From positions 186,001 through 250,000 of the forward strand of contig NZ_WBMT01000013.1 of NCBI RefSeq assembly GCF_008923185.1: DNA of 64,000 nucleotides, written 5' to 3'. The notes beneath the pieces are model-generated. The model made no database searches and was not told the DNA's origin. It saw nothing but the letters and a program-made list of their open reading frames with translations. The stretch comes from Actinomadura rudentiformis (GTDB lineage Bacteria > Actinomycetota > Actinomycetes > Streptosporangiales > Streptosporangiaceae). Shown one piece after another: positions 18,293-26,570 of the stretch; the first letter of the stretch is position 1, and each line of letters begins with the position of its first letter. The position numbers were made by a program, and so were the translations under genes.

Positions 18293-18847
18293 GTGACCAT
18301 GGACGACCGGCGCACCGTGAAGATCTCCAAATATCTGGCCAAGCACCTGCGCCACCGGCCGGAGCGGATCGGTCTCACCCTGGACGCCGCCGGGTGGGCG
18401 AACGTCGAGGAACTGCTCGCGGCCGCCGCCCGGCACAACTTCCCGATCACCCGCGCCGAGCTCGATCACGTGGTCGCGAACAACGACAAGCGCCGGTACT
18501 CGTTCGACGAGACCGGCGAACGCATCCGCGCCAGCCAGGGCCATTCCGTGGAGGTCGAGCTCGATCTGCCCGTGACGCCGCCGCCCGCCGTCCTCTACCA
18601 CGGCACCGTGGCCACCTCCCTCGCCGCGATCCGCCAGGAGGGTCTGCGCCCCATGGCCCGGCACGCCGTGCACCTCTCCCCCGACCGCGAGACCGCCATC
18701 CGGGTGGGCGCCCGCCGCGGCCGCCCGGTCGTCCTGGTGGTCGACTCCGCCCGCATGGCCGCAGACGGCCACGAATTCCAGGTCAGCGCCAACGGCGTCT
18801 GGCTGGTCGACTCCGTCCCGCCCGCGTACCTGATGATCCCTGGCTGA
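18293..18847 (+). CDS. kptA: RNA 2'-phosphotransferase KptA/Tpt1 family
   Basis: A 184-residue protein of normal KptA length. The N-terminal winged helix has KISKYLAKHLRHRPERIGLTLDAAGWANVEELL. The ADP-ribosyltransferase-like C-terminal part has VLYHGTVATSLAAIRQEGLRPMARHAVHLSPD and VLVVDSARMAADGHEF. In fungi this enzyme removes the 2'-phosphate left by tRNA splicing, using NAD+. Bacteria lack that pathway, so the true substrate is unknown. The start is GTG 18293 or ATG 18299. A START-like protein gene follows after 13 bp, suggesting cotranscription. Confidence 0.92.
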   Translation: MTMDDRRTVKISKYLAKHLRHRPERIGLTLDAAGWANVEELLAAAARHNFPITRAELDHVVANNDKRRYSFDETGERIRASQGHSVEVELDLPVTPPPAVLYHGTVATSLAAIRQEGLRPMARHAVHLSPDRETAIRVGARRGRPVVLVVDSARMAADGHEFQVSANGVWLVDSVPPAYLMIPG

Positions 18848-18860
18848 TCCGGAGCCCCAG

Positions 18861-19286
18861 ATGCACCACGAAGTCACCGTCGAGATCAACGCGCCTGCGG
18901 AGACCGTCTGGCGTCTCCTGGAGGACGTCGAACGCTGGCCCGAGTGGACCGCTTCGATCGACCGCGTGGAACGCCTCACCCAGGGCCCGTTCGGCGAAGG
19001 CAGTAAGGCCCGCGTCCACCAGCCCAAACTCCCTGCCGCCGTGTGGACCGTCACCGATTTCGATCCGGGCCGGTCGTTCACCTGGGCGGCACGCACCCCC
19101 GGCCTGACCACCGTGGCCTCGCATGACGTCACCACCCACGCCGACGGCACGGTGAGCGTCCGCCTGGTCCTGGACCAAACCGGCCCCCTGGCCTTCCTAG
19201 TCGCCCTCCTGGCCGGCGCCCGCTCCCGCCGCTATGTGGCAATGGAAGCCGCCGGCCTGAAACGCAAGGCCGAGCTCCAGCAGTAG
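18861..19286 (+). CDS. SRPBCC (START/Bet v 1-like) family protein
   Basis: A 141-residue single-domain protein with the SRPBCC pattern: HHEVTVEINAPAETVWRLLEDVERWPEWTASIDRVERL, GEGSKARVHQPKLPAAVWTVTDFDPGRSFTWAA and a C-terminal helix. Such proteins hold a hydrophobic ligand in a helix-grip cavity, and no particular ligand can be inferred. It lies 13 bp after kptA on the same strand. Confidence 0.88.
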   Translation: MHHEVTVEINAPAETVWRLLEDVERWPEWTASIDRVERLTQGPFGEGSKARVHQPKLPAAVWTVTDFDPGRSFTWAARTPGLTTVASHDVTTHADGTVSVRLVLDQTGPLAFLVALLAGARSRRYVAMEAAGLKRKAELQQ

Positions 19287-19481
19287 CCCAGCGAGCCGGA
19301 CCACCGCAGCACCGAGCGACGCCCCTCCTGCGATCGGGAGGGCACCCATGATGGAGTCCGCGCCGCGCAGCAATGTTGCAGCCTTCCGCGTTCCCAGATC
19401 GCGTGATGCTGCGAGCCCGGCGAACGGCGGACGATGGCCGCACATTTGCCGCCGACAGCCTGCAAGAAGCCGGCCATCGCC

Positions 19482-20441
19482 TCAGCGGACGGCTCGTGCA
19501 GCGACGATGTCGCTGACGGCCTTCTCCAGGGCGTACGCGGGGTCGGCGGCACCGCCCTTGACCTGGAGGTCGGCCTCGGCGACGGCACCCAGGGCCCGGG
19601 CGACGCCTTCGCCGGACCAACCGCGCAGCTGGCGCTGGACGCGTTCGATCTTCCAGGGGGGCATGCCGAGTTCCTTGGCGAGCGCGGCTCCGCGGGCACC
19701 GCGCGGGGCTCCACCGACCTTGGCGAGGCCCCGGAGCCCCTGGGCGAGGGCACTGACGATCAGCACAGGCGCGACGCCCGTCGCCAGGGCCCAGCGGAGT
19801 TGTTCGAGGGCGTCGGCGAGCTGCCCCTCGATCGCCTTGTCGGCCACGCTGAAGCCGCTGACCTCGGCCCGGCCACGGTAGTAGCGCGCGACCGCGACGT
19901 CGTCGATCTTGCCGCCGGTGTCGGCCACGAGCTGGCTGCACGCCCCGGCCAGCTCCCTCAGGTCGTTCCCCACGGCGTCGAGCAGGTTGCGCGCGCCGTC
20001 CGCGGAGATCTTCCCGCCGTGCCGGCGAATCTCGTTGCGGACGAAGTCGATCCGCTCGCCCATCTTGGTGATCTTCGGGCAGGCGATCTTTCGGGCCCCG
20101 GCCTTGGCGAGCCCGTCCGCCAAGGCCTTGCCCTTGGCGCCACCCGCGTGGACCGCGACCAGGGCGACGTCCTCGGCCGGATTCTTGACGTACGCGAGGA
20201 CCTCCGCCGCCAGATCCTTGCCCAGATCCTGGGAGGACCGCAGGACGAGCACCTTGCTGCCCCCGAACAAGGAGGGCGACGTCAGCTCGGCCAGCCGCCC
20301 CGTCTCCAGCCCGCCCGGCGCAAGGTCGATCACCTCGACCTCGGGATCGGCCGAACGGGCGGCGGCGACCACGTCGCCGACCGCACGATCCACGAGCAGT
20401 TCTTCGTCACCGACGATGAGCGTGATGGGGTCAGCTGGCAC
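19482..20441 (-). CDS. holA: DNA polymerase III subunit delta
   Basis: A 319-residue clamp-loader delta subunit. The N-terminal part reads PITLIVGDEELLVDRAVGDVVAAAR and the middle has SPSLFGGSKVLVLRSSQDLGK. The C-terminal collar shows WALATGVAPVLIVSALAQGLRGLAKV and LGMPPWKIERVQRQLRGWS. It opens the beta clamp for loading. The GTG start gives VPADPITLIVGDEE, the usual N-terminus. In actinobacteria holA stands downstream of comEC/comEA; here a LysR/MFS pair is inserted between them. Confidence 0.93.
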   Translation of the reverse strand: MPADPITLIVGDEELLVDRAVGDVVAAARSADPEVEVIDLAPGGLETGRLAELTSPSLFGGSKVLVLRSSQDLGKDLAAEVLAYVKNPAEDVALVAVHAGGAKGKALADGLAKAGARKIACPKITKMGERIDFVRNEIRRHGGKISADGARNLLDAVGNDLRELAGACSQLVADTGGKIDDVAVARYYRGRAEVSGFSVADKAIEGQLADALEQLRWALATGVAPVLIVSALAQGLRGLAKVGGAPRGARGAALAKELGMPPWKIERVQRQLRGWSGEGVARALGAVAEADLQVKGGAADPAYALEKAVSDIVAARAVR

Positions 20442-20739
20442 CCCAGCAGCATGCCACGCCTGACCCCCGGCTCCGTCCCCGAACCCCGCCATCCTTGACG
20501 ACCAACTTGACGACCAACAGCCCGCCCGCGCCTGTGCCCAGCAGCCCTCCCAGCCATCACACCCGTCGCCATGCCCGGCCCCCAACACCTGCCCGACCAC
20601 GCAGCCTGACGACGTTGCCGGGTGCCCCTATCTGACCACGCAGCCCGACCACACCCTGCCCGGCCACTCAGCCCGAGGCACCTGGCCCGATGACGGCGAT
20701 GGTCATGGCACGTAGGCGCCCGAAGGCGTCACGTGGCAC
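20442..20739. other. Gene-free region with short tandem repeats
   Basis: About 300 bp without a supportable gene. It contains two tandem copies of TTGACGACCAAC (20495-20506 and 20507-20518). Several related GACCACGCAGCC-like units lie between about 20590 and 20680. No promoter for holA is obvious. Confidence 0.6.
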
Positions 20740-21654
20740 TCACTGATGCGCCCATTTCGGGGTCCAGCTCCCGGGGTCGGGGCGGGGGAAGCCGAGGTGA
20801 TTGCGGAGGGTCGCGAGTGCGGGGTGCGGGTTGCCATCGCGCCAGATCAGCGAGTGCGGATAGACCGGTGTCGGGCTGTGGAGGGCGATGCGCCGCAGAC
20901 CGTAGTCGGCGGGCCAGGCGAAACGGGTCTGCTCACCGACGAAGGTGGTCAGCGCCGCGGAGTCGGCGATCGTGTCGAGGAGGGCGTCCATGCCGAAGTT
21001 GGGGCCGGTCGTCTCGATGGTGAGCCCGAACTCGGAGGCGAGGTCCTGGTAGTACGTGGCCCACTCGGTGCCGGGGAGGATGCCGGGCATCCAGATCCGG
21101 TGACCTGCGAGCTGGGCGGGCGTCACCGCCCGGGCGGAGGCGAGCTCGTGGTCAGGCCCGGTGACGAGCTGAAGGGGTTCGTTGCAGACCCGGGCCGCTT
21201 CGATGCCATCGGGAGGCCGCCGGGTGACGGCCCGGAAGGACGCGTCGATCGTGCCGGACTGGAGGGCGTCGATGGCCGCGTCGGCGTCGAAGAGGGTCAC
21301 GACATCGAGGTCGATATCGGGATGCGCGCGATGGAAGCCGCGGAGCAGACCCGCTGGTGCGAGGTGCCGGCCGATCACGTCCACCCGCAGCGCGCGGCGG
21401 TCTGCCCGGACTGAGGCGGCCGCCCGTTCCTCGGCCTGGAGGAGTTCATGGGCGTGGGGAAGGAACGCCTGGCCGTCGATGGTCAGCTGGGCTCCGCGCG
21501 CTGTGCGGGTGAACAGCAGTACGCCGAGATCCTTCTCCAGTGCGGCGATGCGCTTGGAGACCGCCTGCTGAGTGATCGCCAGGTCGGCCGCTGCTTGCTG
21601 GAACTGGCCCGCGTTCGCGACGGCCACAAAGGTGCGCACGGCTCCGAGGTCCAC
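20740..21654 (-). CDS. LysR-family transcriptional regulator
   Basis: A 304-residue LTTR. The winged helix-turn-helix is VRTFVAVANAGQFQQAAADLAITQQAVSKRIAALEKDLGVLLFTRTARGAQLTIDGQAFL near the N-terminus. The remaining two-thirds is the periplasmic-binding-like effector domain. The GTG at 21654 places the HTH at the usual distance from the start; an ATG at 21702 is an alternative. It is divergent from an MFS transporter gene, the classic LysR layout in which the regulator controls its neighbour. An inverted repeat of LysR type lies between the two. Confidence 0.9.
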   Translation of the reverse strand: MDLGAVRTFVAVANAGQFQQAAADLAITQQAVSKRIAALEKDLGVLLFTRTARGAQLTIDGQAFLPHAHELLQAEERAAASVRADRRALRVDVIGRHLAPAGLLRGFHRAHPDIDLDVVTLFDADAAIDALQSGTIDASFRAVTRRPPDGIEAARVCNEPLQLVTGPDHELASARAVTPAQLAGHRIWMPGILPGTEWATYYQDLASEFGLTIETTGPNFGMDALLDTIADSAALTTFVGEQTRFAWPADYGLRRIALHSPTPVYPHSLIWRDGNPHPALATLRNHLGFPRPDPGSWTPKWAHQ

Positions 21655-21671
21655 AATGGGAACCCTAGAGG

Positions 21672-21688
21672 TACAACGTTTGGTTGTA
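21672..21688. promoter_or_regulatory. Probable LysR operator TACAAC-N5-GTTGTA
   Basis: A perfect inverted repeat, TACAAC (21672-21677) and GTTGTA (21683-21688), with five bases between. It fits the T-N11-A pattern of LysR sites and lies in the divergent gap. A further GTTGTA occurs just before the MFS Shine-Dalgarno sequence. Confidence 0.65.
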
Positions 21689-21770
21689 GCTCTACCCCCC
21701 ATCAGTTGTTTGTCCTCACGCTTCCCGATCGCTACGGTCTCGATGGTCAACGCGAGGTTGTAGGGAGAAC

Positions 21771-23003
21771 ATGAGGTCGCTGGGCCGGGAGTTCCGGTGG
21801 CTTTGGACGGCCTACGCGGTCAGCACGTTCGGCACGCGGCTCGCGTTCGACGCGTTCCCTCTGATCGCGATTTTCGTCCTGCACGCCGAACCGGGCGAGG
21901 TGTCGATGCTGGCGGCCGCCGGACTCGCGGCCGGCACAGTGATCGCGGTGCCGCTCGGCCCCTGGGTGGAGTTCCGCCGCAAGCGCCCGGTGATGGTCGC
22001 GATGGATCTGATCCGGTTCGCGACCCTGATGAGCGTCCCCGCCGCGTTCGTGCTCGGCTGGCTCACGTTCGCCCAGCTCCTGGTGGTGTCGGTCATCGTC
22101 GCCACCGCTGACATCGCGTTCAGGGCGGCGAGCGGCGCATGTCTGAAAGCGCTTGTGCCCCCCGAGGACCTCCTTGTGGCGAACGGACGGTTCGAGTCGA
22201 CGACATGGACCGCCGCTGTGCTCGGACCGCCGCTCGGCGGGGCCGCGATCGGGCTCTTCGGCCCGGTGACGACCGTGGTGGCCAATGCGGTCAGCTTCCT
22301 GCTCTCGGCCGTTGGCATCCGCGCCATCGGCGGGAACGAGCCGCAGCCCGTACGAACCGGCGCACCACGCCACCGGGCCACCGACCTGCTCGAAGGATGG
22401 CGGTACATCCTGGCCAACCCCACCCTGCGCCCGCTGTTCTTCAACACCATCCTGGTCAACGGCCTGATCATGGCCACCGCGCCACTGCTGGCGTCGCTCA
22501 TGCTCGGCCCCCTCGGTTTCGCACCCTGGCAGTACGGCCTGGCGTTCGCGGTGCCCTGCGTCGGCGGCCTCATAGGCTCACGCCTGTCCCCCGGCCTCGT
22601 CACGCGGTTCGGTCAGCACAAGGTGATGCTCACCGCTGGAACACTGCGCGCGTGCTGGCTGCTCGGCCTGGCCCTCATCCATCCCGGCGTCACCGGTCTC
22701 GCACTCGTCATCGTCATCGAACTCGGCTTGATCACCTGCGTGGGAGTGTTCAACCCGGTGTACGTCACCTACCGGCTCGAACTGACCGCAACGGACCGCG
22801 TCGCCCGTACCCTGGCCGCCTGGACGGTCACGAGCAACGCCGCCATCGCGGCCATGACCGCCCTATGGGGCCTTCTTGCCGGCATCACCAGCCCCCGCGC
22901 CGCAATCGCAACGGCCGGCCTCCTCATCCTGGCCACCCCGCTCCTGCTCCCCCGCCAAGCAGCCCGAGCACCCGTCCCCGCCAACCTTGAACAGCGGGAC
23001 TAG
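21771..23003 (+). CDS. MFS transporter
   Basis: A 410-residue integral membrane protein with about 12 hydrophobic segments, beginning WLWTAYAVSTFGTRLAFDAFPLIAIFVLHA. The loop between TM2 and TM3 carries GPWVEFRRKRPVMVAMDLIRF, the MFS motif A variant. It resembles the macrolide/multidrug exporter branch of MFS (MefA/enterobactin exporter-like), but the substrate is not known. GTAGGGAGAAC precedes the ATG. It is divergent from the LysR gene, which probably controls it. Confidence 0.9.
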   Translation: MRSLGREFRWLWTAYAVSTFGTRLAFDAFPLIAIFVLHAEPGEVSMLAAAGLAAGTVIAVPLGPWVEFRRKRPVMVAMDLIRFATLMSVPAAFVLGWLTFAQLLVVSVIVATADIAFRAASGACLKALVPPEDLLVANGRFESTTWTAAVLGPPLGGAAIGLFGPVTTVVANAVSFLLSAVGIRAIGGNEPQPVRTGAPRHRATDLLEGWRYILANPTLRPLFFNTILVNGLIMATAPLLASLMLGPLGFAPWQYGLAFAVPCVGGLIGSRLSPGLVTRFGQHKVMLTAGTLRACWLLGLALIHPGVTGLALVIVIELGLITCVGVFNPVYVTYRLELTATDRVARTLAAWTVTSNAAIAAMTALWGLLAGITSPRAAIATAGLLILATPLLLPRQAARAPVPANLEQRD

Positions 23004-23032
23004 GAATCCGACTTGGTTCCAGCCGTCGGATG

Positions 23033-23097
23033 ACTCTCGCACCAACGCCACATCACCACTCAGGCCAGTCCGCTAGATACAGGTCCGCGCATGCCGC
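23033..23097 (-). pseudogene. Decayed duplicate of the comEC 3' end
   Basis: This stretch aligns with the 3' coding end of comEC (about 23140-23204), offset by 107 bp, at roughly three-quarters identity by eye. Read on the minus strand it gives RHARTCI-stop-RTGLSGDVALVRES, against RHTHTRIYRTDQSGDVALVRAT in comEC. It therefore carries an in-frame stop and cannot be functional. Confidence 0.75.
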
Positions 23098-23107
23098 GAT
23101 CTGGCGC

Positions 23108-25738
23108 TCACCGCCGTGTGACCACCGACACGCCTTTGGTCGCTCGAACCAACGCCACGTCGCCGCTCTGGTCAGTGCGGTAGATGCGGGTATGCGTGTG
23201 CCGGAGGAGGGTGAGGGTGGCGGGCGCCGGGTGTCCGTAGTCGTTGTCCCGCCCCACCGAGATGACCGAGATCGCGGCGCCGGCTGCGGTCACGAAGGCC
23301 GGGTCCTGGCGGCGTGATCCGTGGTGTGCGACCTTGAGCACGTTCACCGGCGGAACGTTCGCCACGAGGGCGCTCTGAGCCTCGGTCTCGATGTCGCCTG
23401 CGAGGAGGGCGCTGAAGCCCGGGCGCCGCGCCACCAGCACGATGCTGGCGTTGTTGATCGTGGTCCCGTCGTCGTCCGATGACAGGCGCGGCCCCTCTGG
23501 TGGCGCAAGTACGGACAGGTGGAGGTCACCGACAGTCCACTGCTGCCCGGGTACGGCCGCCCTGACCTGCAGGCCACCGATCAGGCGCGACTCCTTGCCC
23601 GAACTGCGGGACGTGGTCAGCACCATGGCGACTTCGCGGCCACGTCTGACTCCGCCGACCCCGTCCACGTGATCCGCGTGGGGATGAGTGAGGATCAGCA
23701 TCGGCACGGCATGGATTCCCAGCCGTTGCAGGCATCCGTCCATCAGCTGGGGATCCGGACCGGCGTCCACGACGACCGCTCGTTCACTCCCGGCCGCGAG
23801 GACCAGACCGTCCCCCTGCCCCACGTCGCAAACGATCAGCGCCCAGCCGCTGGGCGGCCACCCCGGAGCCGTCACCCGCAGTCCGATGACGGCGGCGAGG
23901 ACGCCGACCATCACGGCGGCCCCGAGCAGGCGCGCCGGCCGCCACCGCAGGATCACCAATGCCGCGGCGCACGCCACCGATAGGGTGCACGCACCCAGCG
24001 CGCCTCCGGTCCAGGCGATGGTCGCGTACGGCAGATCGGCCGCCGTACGTGCGATCCAGATGATCCAGCCCACCGCGAGGCCCGCGGGCCACACGACCAG
24101 CCGCGCCAGTGACGGCTCGGCGAACGCGACCACCGCTGCAAGCGCGCCGAGCAACGTCGCGGGTGCCACCGCCGGGGCCGCGAACAGGTTGGCCGCGATC
24201 GACACGACCCCCAGCTCACCCGAGAGCATCACCAGCAAGGGTGTGACGGCGAACTGCGCGGCGGCCGCGACCGCCAGGGCGTCGGCCAGCGGTCCGGGCA
24301 TCCTGCGACGGAGCCGCGTCCGCCAGGGTGGCGCGAGGACGAGCAACCCGGCCGTCGCGGCCACCGAGAGCGCGAAGCCGTACGAACGCGCCAGCGACGG
24401 GTCGATCAGCACCAGCAGGATCACCGCCGCGCACAGCGCGGGCAGCCCCTGCTTCTCACGGCCGCTCAGCAGCGCGAGCAGGCCGATCGCGCCCATCACC
24501 GCGGCTCGGAGCACGCTGGGCTCGGGCCGCGCGACGAGCACGAACGCGACCACCGCGACGGCCGCGACGAACGGAGCCCAGCGCCGCCCCAATCCCAGCA
24601 GGCGGCACAACCCCAGCACGGCGCCGATGACGATCGCGAGATTCGCGCCGGACACCACGAGCAGGTGTGAGAGTCCTGCCGTCCGGAAGTCCTCGGCCAA
24701 TCCGGCGTCCAGCCGCGACGTGTCGCCGACCACCATGCCCGGCAGCACGCCCCGCTGGTCGTCGGGCAGCCCCTCGACCGCCAGGCGTAACCTGGCCCGC
24801 ACCTCCTCCGCCGCCCGCTGGACTCTCGACGGCGGCCCCAGCACTTGCGGTGGGCCCCGCACGACCGCGGCCGCCGCCAGCAGCTCACCATGCCGGGGAA
24901 CCGTCAATCGAGCGGTCAAGCGCACCCTCTGGCTCGGCACCAGCCCCGACCACCGCCGGTCCGCCGCGATCAACAACACCGGCACCCGAACCCGCGTCCG
25001 CCGCACCACCTCCGCCCGCGCGCGAACCAGCAAGATCCGACGCGCCGCCGACCCAGTGGCCTGCGGCTCCCCGGTCACCACCACCTCAAGCGACGCGACA
25101 CGTTCTGCCCGTGCCAGCTCCCGTACCGGGCCCGTCTCCACCGCCGCAACCCGCGTTCCCACACCGACCGCCGAAGCCGCCACGCAGGCCAGCACCACCC
25201 CCACCAGCGCCCGCCGAACCTTTGCCGCCCCCAATGAGTGAATGCGGCGCGCCGACCTCCACACCAACCAACCTCTCTGCTTCCGCTGATCGCATGGGCG
25301 CGAACTTTCTTCGACCGGGCTCGCGTTCGGGGAGCGTGCCCGCCGCCTCTCCTCGTTCGGCCCAGCGACCTGCGAACCTGATCGTGCTGCCCTCGCTGCC
25401 CGCCGCCACCCGCGAGCCAGGTCACCGTTCGGCTCAGCAGGCTGCGAACGTGATCGCACGGCGCGGGATGCCACACTCGCCGCCCACCACCCGCGAGCCA
25501 GGTCACCGTTCGGCTCAGTAAGTTGCGAGCGTGATCCCGCGATGCGGGATGCCAGGCTCGCTGCTCGTCGCCATCGGCGGGTCAGGAGGAGGACCGCAGC
25601 AAGTCCGGCAAGGGTGGCGGCGCTGTATGCCGCGACTGGCGGAGCTCCGATCGCGAGCGCCGATGACGACCACACGGCCAACGCGGGTGGAAGGAGCCGC
25701 AAGTCGTGTCGCTGTCCCTCCTCCTCATGCGGCGTCAT
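23108..25738 (-). CDS. comEC: ComEC/Rec2 competence protein (DNA channel with beta-lactamase-like domain)
   Basis: At 876 residues this is the full three-part architecture. N-terminal membrane helices and an OB-like DUF4131 region are followed by the multi-TM Competence domain (LLVVSGANLAIVIGAVLGL, ARPEPSVLRAAVMGAIGLLALLSGRE). The C-terminal metallo-beta-lactamase-like nuclease domain has HPHADHVDG at 685-693 and AHHGS at about 804. ComEC conducts single-stranded DNA across the membrane in transformation. Its ATG overlaps the comEA stop (ATGA), so the two are coupled. An odd insertion between TM2 and TM3, residues 68-130, consists of three imperfect repeats with SRSQ/SGSQ and PN at their core. 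Confidence 0.95.
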   Translation of the reverse strand: MTPHEEEGQRHDLRLLPPALAVWSSSALAIGAPPVAAYSAATLAGLAAVLLLTRRWRRAASLASRIAGSRSQLTEPNGDLARGWWAASVASRAVRSRSQPAEPNGDLARGWRRAARAARSGSQVAGPNEERRRARSPNASPVEESSRPCDQRKQRGWLVWRSARRIHSLGAAKVRRALVGVVLACVAASAVGVGTRVAAVETGPVRELARAERVASLEVVVTGEPQATGSAARRILLVRARAEVVRRTRVRVPVLLIAADRRWSGLVPSQRVRLTARLTVPRHGELLAAAAVVRGPPQVLGPPSRVQRAAEEVRARLRLAVEGLPDDQRGVLPGMVVGDTSRLDAGLAEDFRTAGLSHLLVVSGANLAIVIGAVLGLCRLLGLGRRWAPFVAAVAVVAFVLVARPEPSVLRAAVMGAIGLLALLSGREKQGLPALCAAVILLVLIDPSLARSYGFALSVAATAGLLVLAPPWRTRLRRRMPGPLADALAVAAAAQFAVTPLLVMLSGELGVVSIAANLFAAPAVAPATLLGALAAVVAFAEPSLARLVVWPAGLAVGWIIWIARTAADLPYATIAWTGGALGACTLSVACAAALVILRWRPARLLGAAVMVGVLAAVIGLRVTAPGWPPSGWALIVCDVGQGDGLVLAAGSERAVVVDAGPDPQLMDGCLQRLGIHAVPMLILTHPHADHVDGVGGVRRGREVAMVLTTSRSSGKESRLIGGLQVRAAVPGQQWTVGDLHLSVLAPPEGPRLSSDDDGTTINNASIVLVARRPGFSALLAGDIETEAQSALVANVPPVNVLKVAHHGSRRQDPAFVTAAGAAISVISVGRDNDYGHPAPATLTLLRHTHTRIYRTDQSGDVALVRATKGVSVVTRR
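25354..25540. repeat. Three in-frame repeats inside comEC
   Basis: Related units begin with CGTTCGG at 25354, 25426 and 25507, so the spacings are 72 and 81 bases, both multiples of three. Copies two and three share a long near-identical core (GCGAGCCAGGTCACCGTTCG). They encode the three SxSQ...PN segments of the ComEC loop. Confidence 0.8.
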
Positions 25739-26493
25739 ACGCGGACCATGGACTTGAGCTCGGAGAAGCGGCGCGCGCCGATTCCGGAGACTTCCTGCAG
25801 CTGGTCGACTGAACGGAAGGAGCCGTGCTGGGTGCGGTAGTCCACGATCCGCTGAGCCAGGACAGGGCCGACACCGGGCAGGTCGTCCAGCTGGTCAACG
25901 GTCGCGGCGTTGAGATCGAGAGGTGTCCCTGGAGCCCCGGACGCCGGCCCTCCGGATAGGGCGGGAGCGGCTGCCGCCGGGGGAGGGATGCCGACGGGGA
26001 TCTGCTCGCCGTCCACGAGTTTGCGGGCCAGGTTGAGGGCGTCCGTCCGGGCTCCTGCTCGCGCGCCACCGGCGGCTTTGATCGCGTCAGCCACCCGCGT
26101 TCCGGTCGGCAGGACGACCACGCCGGGACGCCGGACCTTGCCGGACACGTGAACGACGACACGGCCGGCGGGCGACGCCACGGCGGCGACGGCGAGCGAC
26201 GGGCTGGGAGCGGCCGCAGTCACCGGCTCTGGACGAGGTCGCGCCATCCAGAGGTAGACACCGGCGGCGAGGGCCGCGATCACGCCGAGCAGGGCCAGCG
26301 CGCGGGCGCCTGGAAGGCCTGGGTCGAGTCGGTCGCGGAGCGGTGGCTCAGGGGCTTCGGGGCCCGAACGTAAGGACGCGGCGGGTGGAGCGCCGCCTCC
26401 GAAGGAGCTCGGCGGGCCACTCCCTTCCCGCCTGGGCGCGCGCAACCGTTCGATCAGCTCGTACAGCCTGTCAGTGGGACTACTGAACCTCAT
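25735..26493 (-). CDS. comEA: ComEA-type DNA-binding competence protein
   Basis: A 252-residue protein with a cytoplasmic N-terminus of about 65 residues, one membrane helix (about 66-84, ALALLGVIAALAAGVYLWMA), an SLBB domain (VVVHVSGKVRRPGVVVLPTGTRVADAIKAAGG) and a C-terminal helix-hairpin-helix pair (LDLNAATVDQLDDLPGVGPVLAQRIVDYRTQHGSFRSVDQLQEVSGIGARRFSELKSMV). ComEA captures double-stranded DNA outside the membrane and hands it to ComEC. The stop overlaps the comEC start by four bases. Confidence 0.95.
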   Translation of the reverse strand: MRFSSPTDRLYELIERLRAPRREGSGPPSSFGGGAPPAASLRSGPEAPEPPLRDRLDPGLPGARALALLGVIAALAAGVYLWMARPRPEPVTAAAPSPSLAVAAVASPAGRVVVHVSGKVRRPGVVVLPTGTRVADAIKAAGGARAGARTDALNLARKLVDGEQIPVGIPPPAAAAPALSGGPASGAPGTPLDLNAATVDQLDDLPGVGPVLAQRIVDYRTQHGSFRSVDQLQEVSGIGARRFSELKSMVRV

Positions 26494-26512
26494 GCCTCAC
26501 GAAGCTAGGCAC

Positions 26513-26528
26513 TCACCGTAACCGGTGA
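26513..26528. promoter_or_regulatory. Inverted repeat TCACCG-TAAC-CGGTGA before comEA
   Basis: A perfect six-base inverted repeat with four central bases, 20 bp upstream of the comEA start. It is a candidate operator or leader hairpin; no matching regulator is known from the window. Confidence 0.4.
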
Positions 26529-26570
26529 TAGACCCTGAGCCAATTGTGGATAACTCCCACCACAGCCCGT

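Noticed and set aside
20495..20680. Short repeats considered as a CRISPR array
   Set aside because: Units are 12 bp or less, adjoining and degenerate, with no regular spacers and no cas genes nearby.
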